The position numbers and the translations under genes are program-made. From positions 1-64,000 of the forward strand of contig CAXKVV010000824.1 of assembly GCA_964058805.1 (NCBI GenBank): DNA of 64,000 nt, in the 5' to 3' direction. The notes under the pieces are model-generated. The model saw only the letters and a program-made list of their open reading frames with translations. It did not search any database and was not told the DNA's origin. This document shows, in pieces, positions 44,501 through 55,909 of the stretch. Every line of letters begins with the position of its first letter. Within the stretch, counting starts at the first letter, position 1. The stretch comes from Schoenoplectus triqueter (lineage: Eukaryota > Streptophyta > Magnoliopsida > Poales > Cyperaceae).

Positions 44501-47049
44501 AACCATAATTAGAATGTAATTAATATATATTAATCAATTTCTCTATTTTTAAAATAAATGAAATATTAGAAATAAAATATTATATATATATATATATTAT
44601 ATTAATCAGTTTCTCTAATTAATAACAGGATAATATTAATAAATATATAAATATATGTTAATTAATATCCCTATGGAAAAAGATAAATAAAAGAATATTA
44701 GAATATAATATTAAATATATTATATATATCATATATTAATCAATTTCTCTATTTTAAATTAAATGATTTGATGATTAAATCCATAAACTCGAAATGTAAA
44801 TAGAGAATGAACGATAAACACAACTAAACGGATCGATGTGCGAGAAACTAAAATTTCCGACACCGCGTATATGCAGCAGAAATGTTGCTGAAATTTTCAA
44901 GAAAGGACGATAACACCCGAACAAACGCTTAATTAAATTATCAATCTAATTTAATTATTAATTGTGAAATAAATCAAGTTAAAACTAATGAACGTCTAAT
45001 TTAAATTAAAATAGGTGATATAGTCGACTCGGATCCACTCGCGGAGTACGAGGTCACTCCCGACCAGACGTACGCAGACACCGACCCCGAGGCCGGTGTT
45101 CTACCTCCGGAGTAGAGCGACTTCGCGATCCTCGCCAGCACTCTCAGGTACGGTTTCCTGGGATTTGATTTCCTTTCTTCAGAAATAGGAACCCAAACCG
45201 AAAAATAAAATGTTGTTAAAAATAAATCTGAATTGCGGTGTTTTTTGACCAAAAATGATTAGAGACTGAATCTGACCTGTCATATGCACCCGGTAAAATT
45301 GACCAGCATATTTGAGACATACCCGCATTTACATGTCATATCATGTCATATTGCACGTAGACAGGATAGGAGTAGGATCCGGGAAATAGTCCCGAGATAG
45401 GATCAGATAGAATTAAATAATTCAAGTTGTAGATTATAATTACTAGGAAAATATTATTACTATCACTAATTATTAATTAAGTCAGGTAGTTAATCATGCA
45501 TTAAATGCATGGGAGTGCTGAGAGGCGGACCGGGTAATTCTCAGTCGGAGTTGCCTTGCATAACCAGACCGTTGTGGTTACGTACGGTGACCCATAGGCC
45601 CGTGGGACCCACCGGTCTGTATATGCACTGCGCATCCTCGCCTGTCGGGTTATCCACCGATCCCGTCATTTGGCGGGTTCGGCTGTGTCGGAGTGTTTTC
45701 TTTTGATCTTTATTATATTTCTTATTATTATTCTTTATATGATTAAATTTTTAATCCAAATTTGAGCGATTTAGGATACCGTGTACTTCAGTGTTTAGTG
45801 TGGGCGGCCATATCCGAGACTGGAATCTATTTCGTGATACTATATTATTATATTTATCCGGCTTATTTAGGATCCTAGTATTGTCCGAAGGGCTTTCTCT
45901 TTTGGCCCTTAGTTGGTACAGAGAAAGTCGGGATGCGGTCCGCTGACCTTAGTGGGTACAGTGTAGGCTCCCATTTGTTTATATTCGCCTTGATACTTTT
46001 ACGGGATGCGGTCCTCTGACCCTTGGTTGGTCCAGTGTAGGCTCCCATTTGTTTCCGTTTTGTTAATTCACGGGTAGTTATCTCCTTTTTACGATATGGC
46101 AACTGAAGACATACTATATCCATTGGCTTATATTTTGTTAGGTAAATTACCAGATTCAGCAGACCAGAGTACGTGCTTATAGCCGTTCACTCTCCTAGGG
46201 CGTTATCGCCCCGGGAGCCCGAATTGTCGTTTGTGCAGCGTTGTCGCTGCACAAACATAAAGTCCTAAGTTAGTAAGTTGGGCCCTGGTTGTGCCCGCTT
46301 AGGCAAGGCCCGAGTTAGTAAGTTGGGCCCTGGTTGTGCCCGCTCGGGATGGATCTGGCATATTTACAAATCTGGGTATTTATTACGGGTGTTTGATTCT
46401 CGTACCTTATGTATTACATTTTATTCTTATTTCCACAAAAATTTTTCTATTTCGGGTTTCTTTATCATATCATGTCATTATCATGTAGGTCAAATGTGCA
46501 TAATAATATTATTATATTTACTTAACAATATTATGCTGCATTTCAAACATCAGTATCGGTTTTTGGGTCCAGTCTAGGAAAGAAGATCAAATCTTAAGGC
46601 TGGATCTAAATCCGTACTGAGTAATCTTATAAAATTACTCACGTTTCCACGGTGGATGTGGGATCCAGGTATTTTCAGGTTCGGGATTTTTGCTAGAATG
46701 AGTGCTAGGGACAGTCCTGCGCGATGACAGGGATGTTTCGCCGCATGTGCATGTGAGCCGGGTAGTCAGATAGGATCCATCGGGTTTTTGAGTTTTACTT
46801 CTTGCTTTTGGGTTTTTATTTGAGAGATTGCTGCCCATTCCGATGGAGCTAGCCCCCGCCTATGTAGGCGTTGTATTCTCTTTGTTCATTCTGGACTGTA
46901 TGGTCATGTATATTTTTATTATTATTATTGTTTTGTTTATTCTGTGATTGCTTTATTTTATTCATTTAGCCTTCCATACGCACGTCTCGTCGTGCGTACG
47001 TGGCGGGATTAACACCCCTAATCCGTTTCATTTATTCTGGGGTGTGACA
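41593..47049 (+). repeat. 3' LTR of the chromovirus (5457 bp)
   Basis: Near-identical to the 5' LTR, with an offset of 626 from the copy-internal coordinates over most of the middle. Differences seen by eye include single-base transitions (for example GCAAAAC context near 42148, ATGTTGCTG near 44883, GGATGTTTCG near 46735, CTTCCATACG near 46975), a longer AAT run near 41700 and a longer TA run near 44585. Most substitutions are C/T or G/A, as expected for a methylated young insertion. Confidence 0.95.
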
Positions 47050-47054
47050 GTTAT

Positions 47055-47883
47055 AACGATTCAATACACTTACTCAAAAATATTCTAAGTTCTTTTTGAG
47101 CAGAAATAAGCTAAAATTAACATAGTGTATCGTTATGTAACGCTTCATAAAGCGTTCAACGATTCATGAAACGTATAACGATTCACTGAATCGTTATAAC
47201 GTTTCTGAAGATCAGTAGACTTGTCAGAAGGTTGGTCAAATAAGTCAAAATATTGTAACGGTTATGTATAACGTTATAACGATTCATCATATTCATTTTT
47301 GAATCGTTATAACGTTTCAATATAATTCTGACAAGGGGTATTCTTGGAAATTCAAGACTCTCATTATGAAACGTTATAACGATTTGTGAATCGTTATAAC
47401 ATTTCTGAGCGCAAGAATACCAATTTTCTTTTAATGGATTATAAAAGTGATGTTATGGGTGTAGAACAATTTATTAAGAAAAATAGTCAACATTCTTAGT
47501 AACCCAGAGCACCCTACTGCAATCAATAGAGTTGATTCCTTCCTTTGTAAATTATAAGAATAAGAGATCTTGAATTAGCCAAATCGATAAACATTCTTGT
47601 GCAATATTCAGTTCTTTACTCTCTTGAGCGTTGTCTCAAATCTTCTCTTTGAGCCTTAAGCGCTCATTTGTTGTTATCTCTTTATTACAGTTTTTAGTCT
47701 TCTTGCATTTATTTTGTGAAGAAGCTAAATATTCTATATTATAACTAATTTTTTGAGTAATAAAGCAGCATCTCATTTGTGGATGAGACCCAGAGACGTA
47801 TGCATTGTTAAAGTTGAACTCCGTTAATATTTTCTGTGTTCCTTATAATTTCTGTGCTTTGTGGGTAATAACCATCAACCATT
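47055..47883 (+). repeat. TTATAACG-family LTR, right part
   Basis: Continues the LTR broken at 30964. It opens with three hairpins made from GAAACGTTATAACGATTC and its reverse complement (47168-47205, 47271-47315, 47368-47405). It then runs through TTGAGCGTTGTCTCAAATC and CTCCGTTAATATTTTCTGTG to about 47883. No retrotransposon genes are attached. Confidence 0.62.
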
Positions 47884-47888
47884 CCTTA

Positions 47889-48083
47889 AAATATTAATTT
47901 TTATAATTAATCATTCTATCAAAAAATAGTATGCACTGATTTTCCAATAGTATATATAATATTTTTATTTAATATTTAAAATATATCTATATTCGTATTT
48001 GCATCCGTCCGATATTTGATCCGAATCCGAATATCCGTCGAATATTCGATCTGTATCTGGATTGAGAGACACGCTCATCTCTA
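47889..48083. mobile_element. Right part of the split hAT-like element
   Basis: Rich in ATCCG, GATATT and GTATC words and ending ...GCTCATCTCTA. In reverse complement it starts TAGAGATGAGCGTG, like plant hAT ends. The Athila-like RNase H fragment starts immediately after it at 48086. Confidence 0.5.
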
Positions 48084-48085
48084 CA

Positions 48086-48232
48086 CCGATCCTACAACCA
48101 CCCGACTGGAATCTCCCGCTTGAGATCATGTGCGACGCTAGTGATTATGCCGTGGGAGCCGTCCTTGGACAAAAGAAGGATAAGAAACTATATGCCATAT
48201 ATTATGCGAGCAAGACCCTTGGCGTGACGTGA
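48086..48232 (+). pseudogene. Athila-like Ty3 RNase H fragment
   Basis: About 48 codons: PILQPPDWNLPLEIMCDASD continuing through YAVGAVLGQ and YAIYYASKTL, then TGA. This is the start of the RNase H domain of Athila/Tat-type Ty3 retrotransposons. Reverse transcriptase upstream and integrase downstream are absent. The sequence passes straight into the post-pol region (GGGAGGCAACCCAAG near 48270), so a large internal deletion removed the rest. Confidence 0.85.
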
Positions 48233-49730
48233 ATAAGGGGTCAAGCTCGAGACCTTAAACAAGCGCTTCTTGGGAGGCAACCCAAGTTTTTGCATTTTTT
48301 TAATTTAGTTTTTATAATTTTCCTTTATGCATTTTAATTTAGAATTTTAAATAATTATTGCTCACATAGTTCATTGGTGTAGGGTATTGGTTGAAGAGAC
48401 TGGAGAAATTAAGAGGATCTTAAAATCTTGAGCAGATGGGTGGAGATGACACGAAAATTTGGCTAAATACAAGAGATTGCAAGGGAAATACGTTCTGCCA
48501 AGACCCTCAGTGAGACGCTTGGCAGAAGCTAAAAAACTGAAATACTTAGAATTTTTGTCTCAACTTCCCAAACCCTTTCAAACATTTTCACATCCGAACT
48601 CCTTCCTACCGCCTCTACACAATTGACTATGTGAGCTCTCTCATTCTCTTTCTCACATTCTCATATTTCTTTTATTGCTTGGGGACAAGCAAAGTTTTAA
48701 GCTTGGGGGGGTGTGAAAAGAGAATTGTATCTGCATTCATGGCATGTAGTTTGCATTGTAATGTAGTGTAATTGCATGTAGCTTGCACATTAATTCATAT
48801 AGTGTCATAAGTCAGGATTTTTGAGAAAAAAATTATGAATTGATTGAAGTAAATGAATTAAGGGAATTTATGGGATTTTGTTTATTTTGAAAATTTGGGC
48901 AATATAACCCCATGGGCTAGTGTGTTGAAATCGAGAGTTAATTCTGTAGCGTCTAGTCCCTTAAATGATTTGAATTCTCAAAAATTACGACCCGAACCGG
49001 TTGCTTAATATTATTGTTGCATATTTAGCCTCTTTACCTGAATTATTTCATGAATAATTGAATTGGATACCCACATGTCTAACCTGCCTTGTATGTTTTG
49101 AGTCTTAAAAAAAATTCAAAAAAAAAAAATTCTGAAAAATCCAAAAATATAATAAAACATAGTCTGAGTTTGATCGGTACTCCGCTAGCCCGCCTGTATA
49201 TTATTGTTTTGAGGGCTATGAGTAGGGTGTGAAAACACGCCTTATAATATCTGAGAAAGAATGGGTCCTGGCTCCTAAACATTGTTGAGTGACGGGCTTC
49301 TGACTCACGATAAAGCAAGGATGCTCACTCAGTTATTTAAAAAAAAATATTTGAGGCATACAAGGCACCTAATAGCTAAGTCGTGGTATCTGTTTGAGTA
49401 GTCATGAGACAAGTCAGGTAAGGGCGTTCAAATATGCGACAATTAGAGGGGCTAGGGTTCAAGATTTCAAAGTTTACTTATTTATGGCTCAAGAGTCGCT
49501 CGTTTAACTTAGCTGCATTTCGACCTATGCCCTGTGAGGTGAAGAAGATTGCCCAAAAACATTCTTGAAAATAATCCCAAATTGAATCTTGATCCTTTTG
49601 ATTTGGTGAGTTCACAAGTTTTTCCCTTTAGGTATGATTTCAAACGAGTTGAGTTACATTAAGATCCATCCACTTGACATTTCTGAGTTTAATTTGCTTA
49701 GGGACAAGCAAAGTTTAAGCTTGGGGGATT
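48233..49730 (+). mobile_element. 3' untranslated region of the Athila-like element
   Basis: Contains the conserved GCGCTTCTTGGGAGGCAACC motif, two GGGACAAGCAAAGTTTAAGC-type purine-rich blocks (about 48680-48712 and 49700-49728) and no coding frame. The second block is the polypurine tract next to the LTR start at 49731. A 35-nt stem-loop TTCTGCCAAG...CTTGGCAGAA lies at 48494-48528. Confidence 0.75.
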
Positions 49731-51215
49731 TGATAGGTGCCCATTTTATATAATATTTGCACAAGGTTTAATATGATAATTCACTCAATTTATCCGAATC
49801 ATACTTATTTTAGCCTGTGTTTTATCTCTAGAACTTGTTACTGCCGTATTTTTTGGTTTTGTAATTTTCAGAAATTTCTGGAGGAATCAGAGCAGAATCC
49901 GGCTCTGCCAAGACTCTCAGCGAGACCCTTGGCAGAGAGCAGTTACCAGACGCGAATTGAGCAAGGAAACAGCTGTACACGCGAAGGAAAATCTAGAGAT
50001 CTCATCTATGATTTAGCAGGGATTAAATGCAGTAATTTAAGGAGATTAATGAGAGAAAAGGAAAGAGATTTACCTCTTGGTTGGAAAGAGGAGGTGAGAG
50101 AGAGAATGAATTGCTGAAATTTAGGGAGTAAATCTAGGGGATTCCATAAGAGGTAAACCAAAGAAGGAAAATTTGCTGGGAGGAAACAAAAGGAAATGGA
50201 GGGACTCTCTCTCTTGCTCTCTCTGATTGTCGGCTCTGGAGGAGAGAAAAAGGTTTCGGCCTTGGAAGAACAGAGGAGTTCGGACCAGGGAAGAAGTGGG
50301 AAAATTGGAGAGCTTTGGTTCAAACTGGGTTTTATTATTCTTTTCTCTTTAACTCTCATTTATTCCTTGTGATGGATTCAAAACTGAACCGTTGTATTCT
50401 TAAAGCCATGCTTGGCTAAACAAATTTTCTTGGGATTAGGCATGTAACAAATTACTATGTTGTTGGTTTAATTTAATTGGCATTATTACTTTTATTTGAT
50501 CTTTGTTTGTCTTGTGATTTGAATTGCTAAACTACTTGTATGATATGAGTTGATTTAATTGAATAGCTTAGTCACACAAATGGTTTAAACTTAGGACTTG
50601 AATTGTTAGATCGAAAGATAATAATTTGAGACCCGATAACATAAGATAACATAGGAATAGGCGAAGGACCGAAAGGAGAAACCCGTTCCTAATGGGGACA
50701 CCTAAATTTATTTGAATGATTTATTGAAGTACCGAAAGGAGAAAGTAAATTACTAAAATATGTTTAGGCTAATCATGAAACTTAATGGACTTAGTTTAGG
50801 AGAATGCGCCGCGAAAGCGGGTGTTTAAGTAAATTGAGTACGGTACGAAGCCACGACGGTGGATAAATACTATCATTGGATTAGAAACCCACAAAGAAAA
50901 TATAAGAGTGTAACATCAATTAAATGAATACCAACAACCTCTAGTAATTTGTACGCCGAAATCCCAGGAATACCAAAAATATTCAATTTCTCGTATTTTA
51001 TCTTTTCAATTAAGTCAATCTTAGAATCTAGTCTTTTATTTTCTGAAAATCTGAAATTGGTTGCTTAGCTAATTAAAAGAAATAAATTTGGTATTTAAAT
51101 CCCGTTCCTTGTGGATTCGACACCCGACAATATACTTAACGGTAGGTTGTGCGCTTGCAACCCGTCATTTAGTATCAATTTTAGGGTATTTATTAGCACT
51201 TATGAAAACACATCA
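49731..51215 (+). repeat. 3' LTR of the Athila-like element (about 1485 bp)
   Basis: Begins TGATAGGTGCCCATTTTATA right after the purine tract and ends ...AAACACATCA, keeping TG...CA termini. The 3' part has the usual Athila LTR wording (CCTTGTGGATTCGACACCCG, GTGCGCTTGCAACCCGTC). A copy of the CTCTGCCAAG...CTTGGCAGAG stem-loop sits at 49903-49937. The open frames inside (for example antisense 50006-50359) have no known domain and lie in repeat DNA. No 5' LTR partner is in the window. Confidence 0.8.
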
Positions 51216-51740
51216 GATACTAAATAAAAAAATTAATAATTCAACATATATTCTTACCTAATAAAAAATTATCAAAATAATTTCTTATTTATCGAAATAA
51301 GTTTAGATAGATTAAAAATAAAATTCAATTCAAAATTATAAAAATATAAAAATATTAAAATTTAATGATAATAATAGTGATAATTATACTGAAAATAGTG
51401 ATGATGAGAATCTTCTTCTTCATGACAAACTAGTTGGAGTAGGCTAAAATGGATAAATCGGATATCATTTTCATAAGATAAATTATATTTTTGTGTTGAC
51501 TCGTAGAGACGGATCTACAATGTCACACAAGAGACAGCTAACCGTTCTGAATTTTAAAAAACAATATTATTAAACTTAAAAATCGAATTTTGACCCCTCC
51601 TGAATTAAATATTTCACCCAGGCTCTGGACTATGAATTAACTAACTGGGTCGTGAATTAATTGATTTCTGAAATTCAAATCAACTCGGTCGCTACTAGGT
51701 CTAGCGATATCACCTCTCACTGGACCCGGATCCACTGTCG
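51216..51740. mobile_element. hAT (TTF-type) debris
   Basis: The first 60 bases (GATACTAAATAAAAAAATTA and on) match the 3'-flank sequence of the hAT elements at 51987-52401 and 53190-53873. At about 51506 TAGAGACGGATCTAC resembles the CAGGGGCGGATCT terminus of the same group. The fragments are too broken to join. Confidence 0.45.
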
Positions 51741-51743
51741 CGT

Positions 51744-51847
51744 GGCACCGTGCAGCGCAACACGTAATCCGTTCGATCACTTCGAGATTCGAGTAAGCAC
51801 GAATCTCAACGTAATCGAACGGACACCGTGCTGCGCTGCACGGTGCC
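51744..51847. repeat. 104-nt imperfect hairpin
   Basis: The 48-nt left arm (51744-51791) and right arm (51800-51847) pair at 41 of 48 positions with an 8-nt loop. The outermost 16 pairs are perfect (GGCACCGTGCAGCGCA). The fold is GC-rich in AT-rich surroundings. It could be a tiny foldback element or a small-RNA precursor; neither is proven. No direct repeat flanks it. Confidence 0.75.
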
Positions 51848-51986
51848 GCACGGCAGCAGATCTGGTTCCCTTCTCACTCTCTGGCGATCTCTGACAACTC
51901 GCAAATCACAATCTCTGATGACTGGCGCGGCGCGACTTCTGGCGATCGGCGACTGGTGCGTCCTTGGCGAGTCGCACTGGTGCGAG

Positions 51987-52401
51987 CAGGGTGCATGCAA
52001 GATTTTATTGAGGAGGACAATTATCAGATTGTAATAGTTTATTGGATTCAAATTCATTAACTAATCGGATACTAAGTAAAAAATTAATAATTTAATATAT
52101 ATTCTTATCTAATAAAAAATTTATTAAAATAATAATATTTTATATATTAAAAATAACAATAAAATAAAGCTTAAAGTAATAAATAATCAATTTGATGAAG
52201 AAAGTTTCTATCTACGGAACTTTATATTTTGATATCTTTGTATAATTATTTCATTATGCACGATATTAAATATGTTTTTCTCAATAAAATTAATACGATT
52301 TAGGGGGGGCAAAAAAATTTCAGGGAGGAAATTATCGAAAAGCGCTATTTTTCAAAATCTAATGGGTAGCTGACCCCTGATGTACACCAGATCCGCCCCT
52401 G
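51987..52401 (-). mobile_element. Non-autonomous hAT element (TTF-type family)
   Basis: 415 bp with ends CAGGGTGCATGCAAG and (reverse complement) CAGGGGCGGATCTGG. The left two thirds are homologous, in opposite orientation, to the 3' flank of the decayed transposase at 53190-53873. Flanks GGTGCGAG and AGCACGAG agree at 5 of 8 positions, the three differences all being transitions, which fits an old 8-bp target duplication. Confidence 0.6.
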
Positions 52402-52561
52402 AGCACGAGTGTGCGACATCCGCTCTCTCGCTCGCCTTTAGACATTCGGCGCGACTCCACATCTCTTGTGCTAAACGGTAATTTCAAACTTAGCATCTTT
52501 TGATTTTTATAATGATAATTTCAGATGCAAGTCCGAGCAACTTTTGATTTCATTACACATG

Positions 52562-53100
52562 TAGGAGTGTGCAAACAGTTGGTTCGGTTCAAATTGAAAT
52601 ATTTATATATATTTAAAAAAAAAATTCAGTTTGTCAAATTATGAACCAAATCAAACTTTTAAAAATATCAACTGAATAAATTGAAAACTGAATAAATTGA
52701 AATTTTGTTCGGTTTATTCGGTTAAACCGAAATTATATTACATAAAGAGGAATAAAAATATCAAAAGTTATAAAAATTAATAGAACAAACAAATAGTTTA
52801 AAAAATAAAAAATAATTAAATAATACTTATATAAAATAAATATATTCAGATTATCTTTGATATAATCATTACTTATATCAAGTAAAATTATTTTGTTTTG
52901 AAAATTTTTGGACTATTCGGTTTGTTCAGTTTATCCGATTTAAAAAAAATCAAAACCAAATCAAAGAATAAAAACTGAATTACTTAAAATTTTCAACCAA
53001 ACCAAAAATTTTAAACTGAAAAACTGAAAACCCGAACCAAATAGTCCAAAATTTAACGGTTAGGTTCAAAATCAATTGAACCGATCCATTTGAACCCCTT
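52562..53100. mobile_element. hAT-like MITE with GGTTCGGTT subterminal repeats
   Basis: Starts TAGGAGTGTGCAAACAGTTG and ends ...CCATTTGAACCCCTT. GGTTCGG, TTCGGTTTATTCGG and inverted GAACCAAA/CCGATTT words are clustered at both ends around an A-rich core. CACAT occurs at both borders. Typical non-autonomous hAT structure with no coding region. Confidence 0.68.
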
Positions 53101-53193
53101 CACATTCATCTAAAATGGTAATTTCAAAGTATCTTTTGTACTAAATTATGAGATAATACACAACATGTTAATTTCATTGCTTAAGAATTACAA

Positions 53194-53590
53194 ATGAGTT
53201 GCTTTTCATCTTTTGTACTTTTTTCATCTTTTAATAAAGATAAGTTACTTGAATTAGCTCATCTCTATCTCTCATATTTCAATCAATTTGAGTTTTCTAT
53301 ATTTGCAAGTCAATTGAAGAGTTATATTATGGATTTACAAGATGATAGAGACTTTTTGGAGATAAATAATTTGGTTGAACTTTTTTAAAAAATGGTGAAA
53401 ATAAATAGACATAATGTTTATCCCTTAGCTTATAAATTAATAAAATTGGACATGTTATTGCCAGTAGCAACTGCTAGTGTTGAACGGACATTTTTCGGCA
53501 ATGAATTTAGTGAAAATCGACATAAAAAGTAGCATGAAAAATAATTGATGAATGATTGTTTGATTACTTTCATTGAGAAAAATATTTAAT
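53194..53590 (+). pseudogene. Decayed hAT transposase, C-terminal part (TTF-type)
   Basis: The open frame 53194-53388 (FSSFNKDKLLELAHLYLSYF, then LKSYIMDLQDDRDFLE) continues past a stop-like break into VYPLAYKLIKLDMLLPVATA, SVERTFF and NDCLITFIEKNI near 53415-53590. These are the hAT C-terminal dimerisation signatures of TTF-type zinc-finger transposases. At least two stop codons (near 53530-53545) and loss of the N-terminal half show it is dead. Its 3' flank runs to a CCCTG terminus at about 53873. Confidence 0.82.
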
Positions 53591-53873
53591 ATTGTGGATA
53601 ATTAAAGGATTATGCAAATGTTTCAAAATATGAAGTTCCGTAAAGAATAACTTTCTTCATTGTCTTGATTATCTATTATTTTGAGTTTTATTTTTTATTT
53701 TTAATATGTAAAAACATATTATTTTGAATTTTTAATAGTTTTTTATTAGATAAGAATGTATATTTAATTATTAAATTTTTTTATTTTGTACCCAATTAAC
53801 TAATGGGTTTGACCCGATAAGATATTACAATTCAATTATTGCCCCCTTAACTAAAATTCTGTATATATCCCTG

Positions 53874-55909
53874 TTGGCTCGTCACTGTCCAACACAACCC
53901 TCTTTTGTTCTAGATTGAGACAAATTGCGTGGAAACCACATAGGTGGAGTTGAATAATGATAATAATAATGATGATGATGTGATATGATAATATGATAAT
54001 AAATACCAATAATAGTAATTATAATAATATCAATAGAAATAGTAATATAATAATAATAACAAATTTATATTATAAATCTTACTTCTAAATCCTCAAATTT
54101 TAAATCATAAATTCTAAACTCTAAAAGTTAAAATTTTAAATCTAAAAAGTTAAAATCTATTATTCTACTATTAAACTCTAACTCTTAAATTGCCATCATT
54201 GCGTATAAATAAACAAAATGTAACTGACTCTCTGACTCTATGATTGTTGTGATAGTAAACGATTTTGTGAGTATCCACTCTATCACACTTCGATTAAATA
54301 GCCTGAGGACACGTAATGTGTTTAAAACATTAAATGTTACTTGTGCATAGTATCTTCGTTTTCACTTCTAATCAAACTCAAATAAATGACTATTCTAGAC
54401 TGCTTTTCCTCTTAAGATCGCAAAAGGTTCACTCGGTAGTCGCGGTACAATGACTCACTTTTCATTCTGAGAAAAAAACAAAACAAATTTAATTTTGATC
54501 ATTTGAGTTTTCTTCCCTTTTTTGTGACCACTCCTTTTTGCAAGAAGAACGTAATTTTATGCATTTTCTATTTTTTAGCAACCGGTTCCAGTTCTGTTTA
54601 AAACGGCTACGATTTAATAGCATATTGAAATCAAATAATCAATGACTTTCGATGTCTTTTCAAAAGTTTGAACAGGATTTTCCCGGTATCATGATTCATG
54701 ACACGTTTCCGTGGTGGAACGATGAAGAAAATTTCCCTCGAAATTGTAACTCGCTTGAGACACATTCTGACATTACCCTCAAAAAAAAAAGACGCATTCT
54801 GACATTACTCTTTATCGCAAAATATGATCTTTTTCCATTATGTGTGTACCTGTACCAAACAAGCCATGTAACGTGATACCCCACCAAACATAGGTTAATA
54901 TTATAATAGCAATCACAGTGGAGAATAGCACGCACATTCAACACGCGAAATCAACTAAATCTACTGATACTCGACGCGTTCAAAAGTCTTTTTCAGTAAT
55001 TAAAGTGTTTGTTAACTTATCAGAAAGTTAACAAGCCATTTGCCTTGTAATTTCAGACATGTCCAGAGAACTTCTTCGGGTATAATCTTACGAATTAATT
55101 TGGAGAGACTTGGTTCTCTCTAACAGCTTGATGGATTGAAGTTCCAGTACAATTTCTACCATCAATTTTCACATATCTTCAATGAAGTAAAAGAGAAGGT
55201 AATAATGACAGATTACAGAAGACAGTCAGACACTCAGACGCCACGTTCTATGACAATATAATAGTAATTAATCTAAATGAATGAGACGGCAGGAATTTTA
55301 TGCCAATTGACCTACCATTTTTCATTATACAGTAGCTACTGGTACCAAACCAGATACTGATTGTGCAACAATTCCATTTACAACAATTAAGTCCCATAAC
55401 AAACATATAGATTGTATCAGTGCATTTCATTTTTCAGAGGCTGCTGGTGTAAAACCTGGTACTATTTGCCCACTCATTCATTTTACCATGCGTTTCCTAT
55501 ATCAGTCTTGCAACAAAACCAAAACAGCAGATGCTAGGTTGGAGAACTCTGCTGTCCCAAACTAAGAATTCAGTCTAATCTATATATCATTCTTTTATTG
55601 AATTAATCCAGAAAGAAACTTCATATGACCCTACGGAAACAACTCCACAAAGTAAAATCAACTTCGTTGGATCTACAATGCAACAAATTATCTACCACAA
55701 ATTCACCAAAATTCCAAATCTGATTGCACAAATAGCACAAATTTTATAGAAATTCAGAAATTCAAATAATCGTATAAATCATAATATCATGTTACAATAT
55801 CTCAGATTCCTCGAGTCCCATAAAACTACCACAGTATTAATAAACCAAAAAAAGAACGAAACATTGACCTTCAATTCAGGTTTCAAATCAGGCACAGATC
55901 TGGTACAGA
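53874..55909. other. Intergenic region and PRA1 3' flank
   Basis: AT-rich, with TAATAATA and TAAAATCTTAAA-type simple sequence (53950-54180). No gene or recognisable element was found. The last few hundred bases before 55910 should contain the PRA1 3' UTR. Confidence 0.4.

Larger units (their letters stand above)
30970..47049 (+). mobile_element. Young Ty3/Gypsy chromovirus (Tekay/Del-like), 16.1 kb
   Basis: A structurally complete LTR retrotransposon: 5' LTR 30970-36423, primer-binding site 36432-36443, gag-pol frame 36763-41550, purine tract 41580-41592, 3' LTR 41593-47049. The exact 5-bp target duplication GTTAT lies at 30965-30969 and 47050-47054. LTRs begin TGTTAAAC and end GTGTGACA. 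Comparing the two LTRs by eye I count about a dozen substitutions plus a few microsatellite length changes in 5.45 kb, so insertion is very recent. Gene order PR-RT-RNaseH-INT and a C-terminal chromodomain place it among chromoviruses. Long LTRs suggest Tekay/Del. The LTRs exceed the 5.17-kb internal region, which is unusual. The only coding lesion seen is one in-frame TGA in gag. Confidence 0.95.

Noticed and set aside
50006..50359. 117-residue antisense frame in the Athila-like LTR
   Set aside because: No domain, lies wholly within a LTR, and overlaps an equally meaningless sense frame.
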